Assembly (NCBI GenBank): GCA_964450865.1
Contig: CAYVHB010000005.1
Coordinates: 1-64,000, forward strand
Source of the DNA: CAYVHB01 sp964450865
GTDB lineage: Bacteria > Bacillota > Clostridia > Saccharofermentanales > UBA5734
Direction: 5' to 3'
DNA length: 64,000 nt
Shown here in pieces: positions 63,345 through 64,000 of this stretch (position 1 is the first letter of the stretch; every line of letters begins with the position of its first letter). The notes beneath the pieces were generated by a model that did not search any database, was not told the origin of the DNA, and worked only from the letters and a program-made list of their open reading frames with translations. Position numbers and translations under genes: made by a program.

Positions 63345-64000
63345 TCAGCGCCGGGGGCGCCGGCTGCCGGCGTATGGATCAATGCTGTCCAGCTGAGTGC
63401 GGAAGAAACGATATCTTTCCAGTCGCCCGGGGTCGATACCCGCCGCTGGTACCGCACAGCCCAGGTCTCCAAGATGGCGGCAACCGGTGAAACGACACTG
63501 GCCGGATACAGCTTTGATTTCCGGGTAGCCTGTTTCCAGGTCCGTGCTGGCAATGCCCAGTTCATTCATTTCAAGCGAGGAGAAACCGGGTGTATCAGCC
63601 AGATAGCCACCGGCAAATGGAAACAGCTCGACATGACGCGTCGTATGGCGGCCGCGGCCGATCCGCTCGCTGATTTCACCGGTTGCCATGCGCGTCACGC
63701 CAAACAGCTGATTGAGCAGCGTGGACTTGCCAACACCGGACTGGCCAGCCAGGGAAACGACCCGTCCGGCCAGCAACTGACGCAGCAGGTCATGACTGGC
63801 CGTGTCGTGCGGATTGGTGTAAACGACTGTACAGCCGGCGGCCCGATAACACTGGCCAATTGGCCGGGCATCGGCCTGGACCAGATCGGTCTTGGTCACG
63901 CAGATCAGCGGCTCGATATCATTGACGAGGCAGACAGTCAGCAATTTGTCAGCCAGATAATAATCGGGTGCCGGCTCTTCTGCAGACAGGGTAATAATCA
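63345..64000 (-). CDS. rsgA: Ribosome biogenesis GTPase RsgA, 5' end outside window
   Basis: The open frame runs to the window edge, so only about 218 C-terminal residues are seen; the OB-fold start is beyond 64000. The motif order is circularly permuted as in RsgA: ICVTKTDL (G4) comes before LAGQSGVGKSTLLNQL (G1) and DTPGFSSLE (G3). A zinc site GQCRFTGCRHLGDLGC follows. It helps 30S subunit maturation. About 250 nt separate it from rpe. Confidence 0.93.
   Translation of the reverse strand, partial: IITLSAEEPAPDYYLADKLLTVCLVNDIEPLICVTKTDLVQADARPIGQCYRAAGCTVVYTNPHDTASHDLLRQLLAGRVVSLAGQSGVGKSTLLNQLFGVTRMATGEISERIGRGRHTTRHVELFPFAGGYLADTPGFSSLEMNELGIASTDLETGYPEIKAVSGQCRFTGCRHLGDLGCAVPAAGIDPGRLERYRFFRTQLDSIDPYAGSRRPRR

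Overview
The window looks like one contig of a moderately GC-rich Clostridia (Firmicutes) chromosome. The evidence is strong AGGAGG-type ribosome sites, sigma-A promoters (TTGACA-17-TATAAT), the runs infC-rpmI-rplT-trmH and rsgA-rpe-thiN, a KtrAB/Trk-type potassium system, Thr-rich sugar-binding lipoproteins, and a PurF-like paralogue of a type I associate with Clostridia. A run of exactly 100 N (39822-39921) marks a scaffold gap, so this is a draft assembly.

Layout. (1) 0-9.3 kb: three stand-alone condensation-domain (HHxxxDG-type) proteins, a GAP/SfLAP-like membrane protein and a 1059-residue anchored zincin-like protein with cytoplasmic zinc ribbons. No adenylation or carrier domains are present, so this looks more like acyl-ester/lipid assembly and export than NRPS. 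(2) 9.4-22 kb, minus strand: surface polysaccharide block with rfbDBCA (dTDP-L-rhamnose), a WecE-type aminotransferase, four GT2 glycosyltransferases, a large polytopic membrane protein and a PurF-like protein that lacks the N-terminal Cys. (3) 22-37 kb: GGDEF(degenerate)-EAL protein, zinc-ribbon membrane protein, FAD oxidoreductase, DUF975 protein, orphan argJ, secreted subtilisin, Clp ATPase and uvrA. (4) 37-40.4 kb: orphan sugar-binding lipoprotein, AT-rich HD-domain gene and two arrays of one structured repeat family. (5) 40.4-49.3 kb, minus strand: myo-inositol locus lacI, binding protein, ATPase, permease, iolG, iolH, iolI. lacI and iolG have near-consensus promoters followed by a shared candidate operator. 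(6) 49.8-54.2 kb: tRNA-Glu(CTC), then acn-gntR-citrate synthase with a 12-bp palindromic operator candidate. (7) 54.4-57.3 kb: two RCK proteins and a TrkH/KtrB channel. (8) 57.6-64 kb: trmH, rplT, rpmI, infC with an attenuator leader, an aminotransferase, thiN, rpe and a truncated rsgA.

Most unusual: the two repeat arrays at 38.2-38.6 and 39.5-40.4 kb. They share short conserved blocks but have different stem sequences that still pair, on an outer long stem and an inner hairpin. Each array lies just 3' of a sugar-related gene, with the T-tract on that gene's sense strand. This is the pattern of a structured, terminator-like or mobile palindromic element that I do not recognise. Second is the condensation-domain/GAP-like cluster. 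All functional statements come from reading the sequence and recalled family knowledge; no searches were run.
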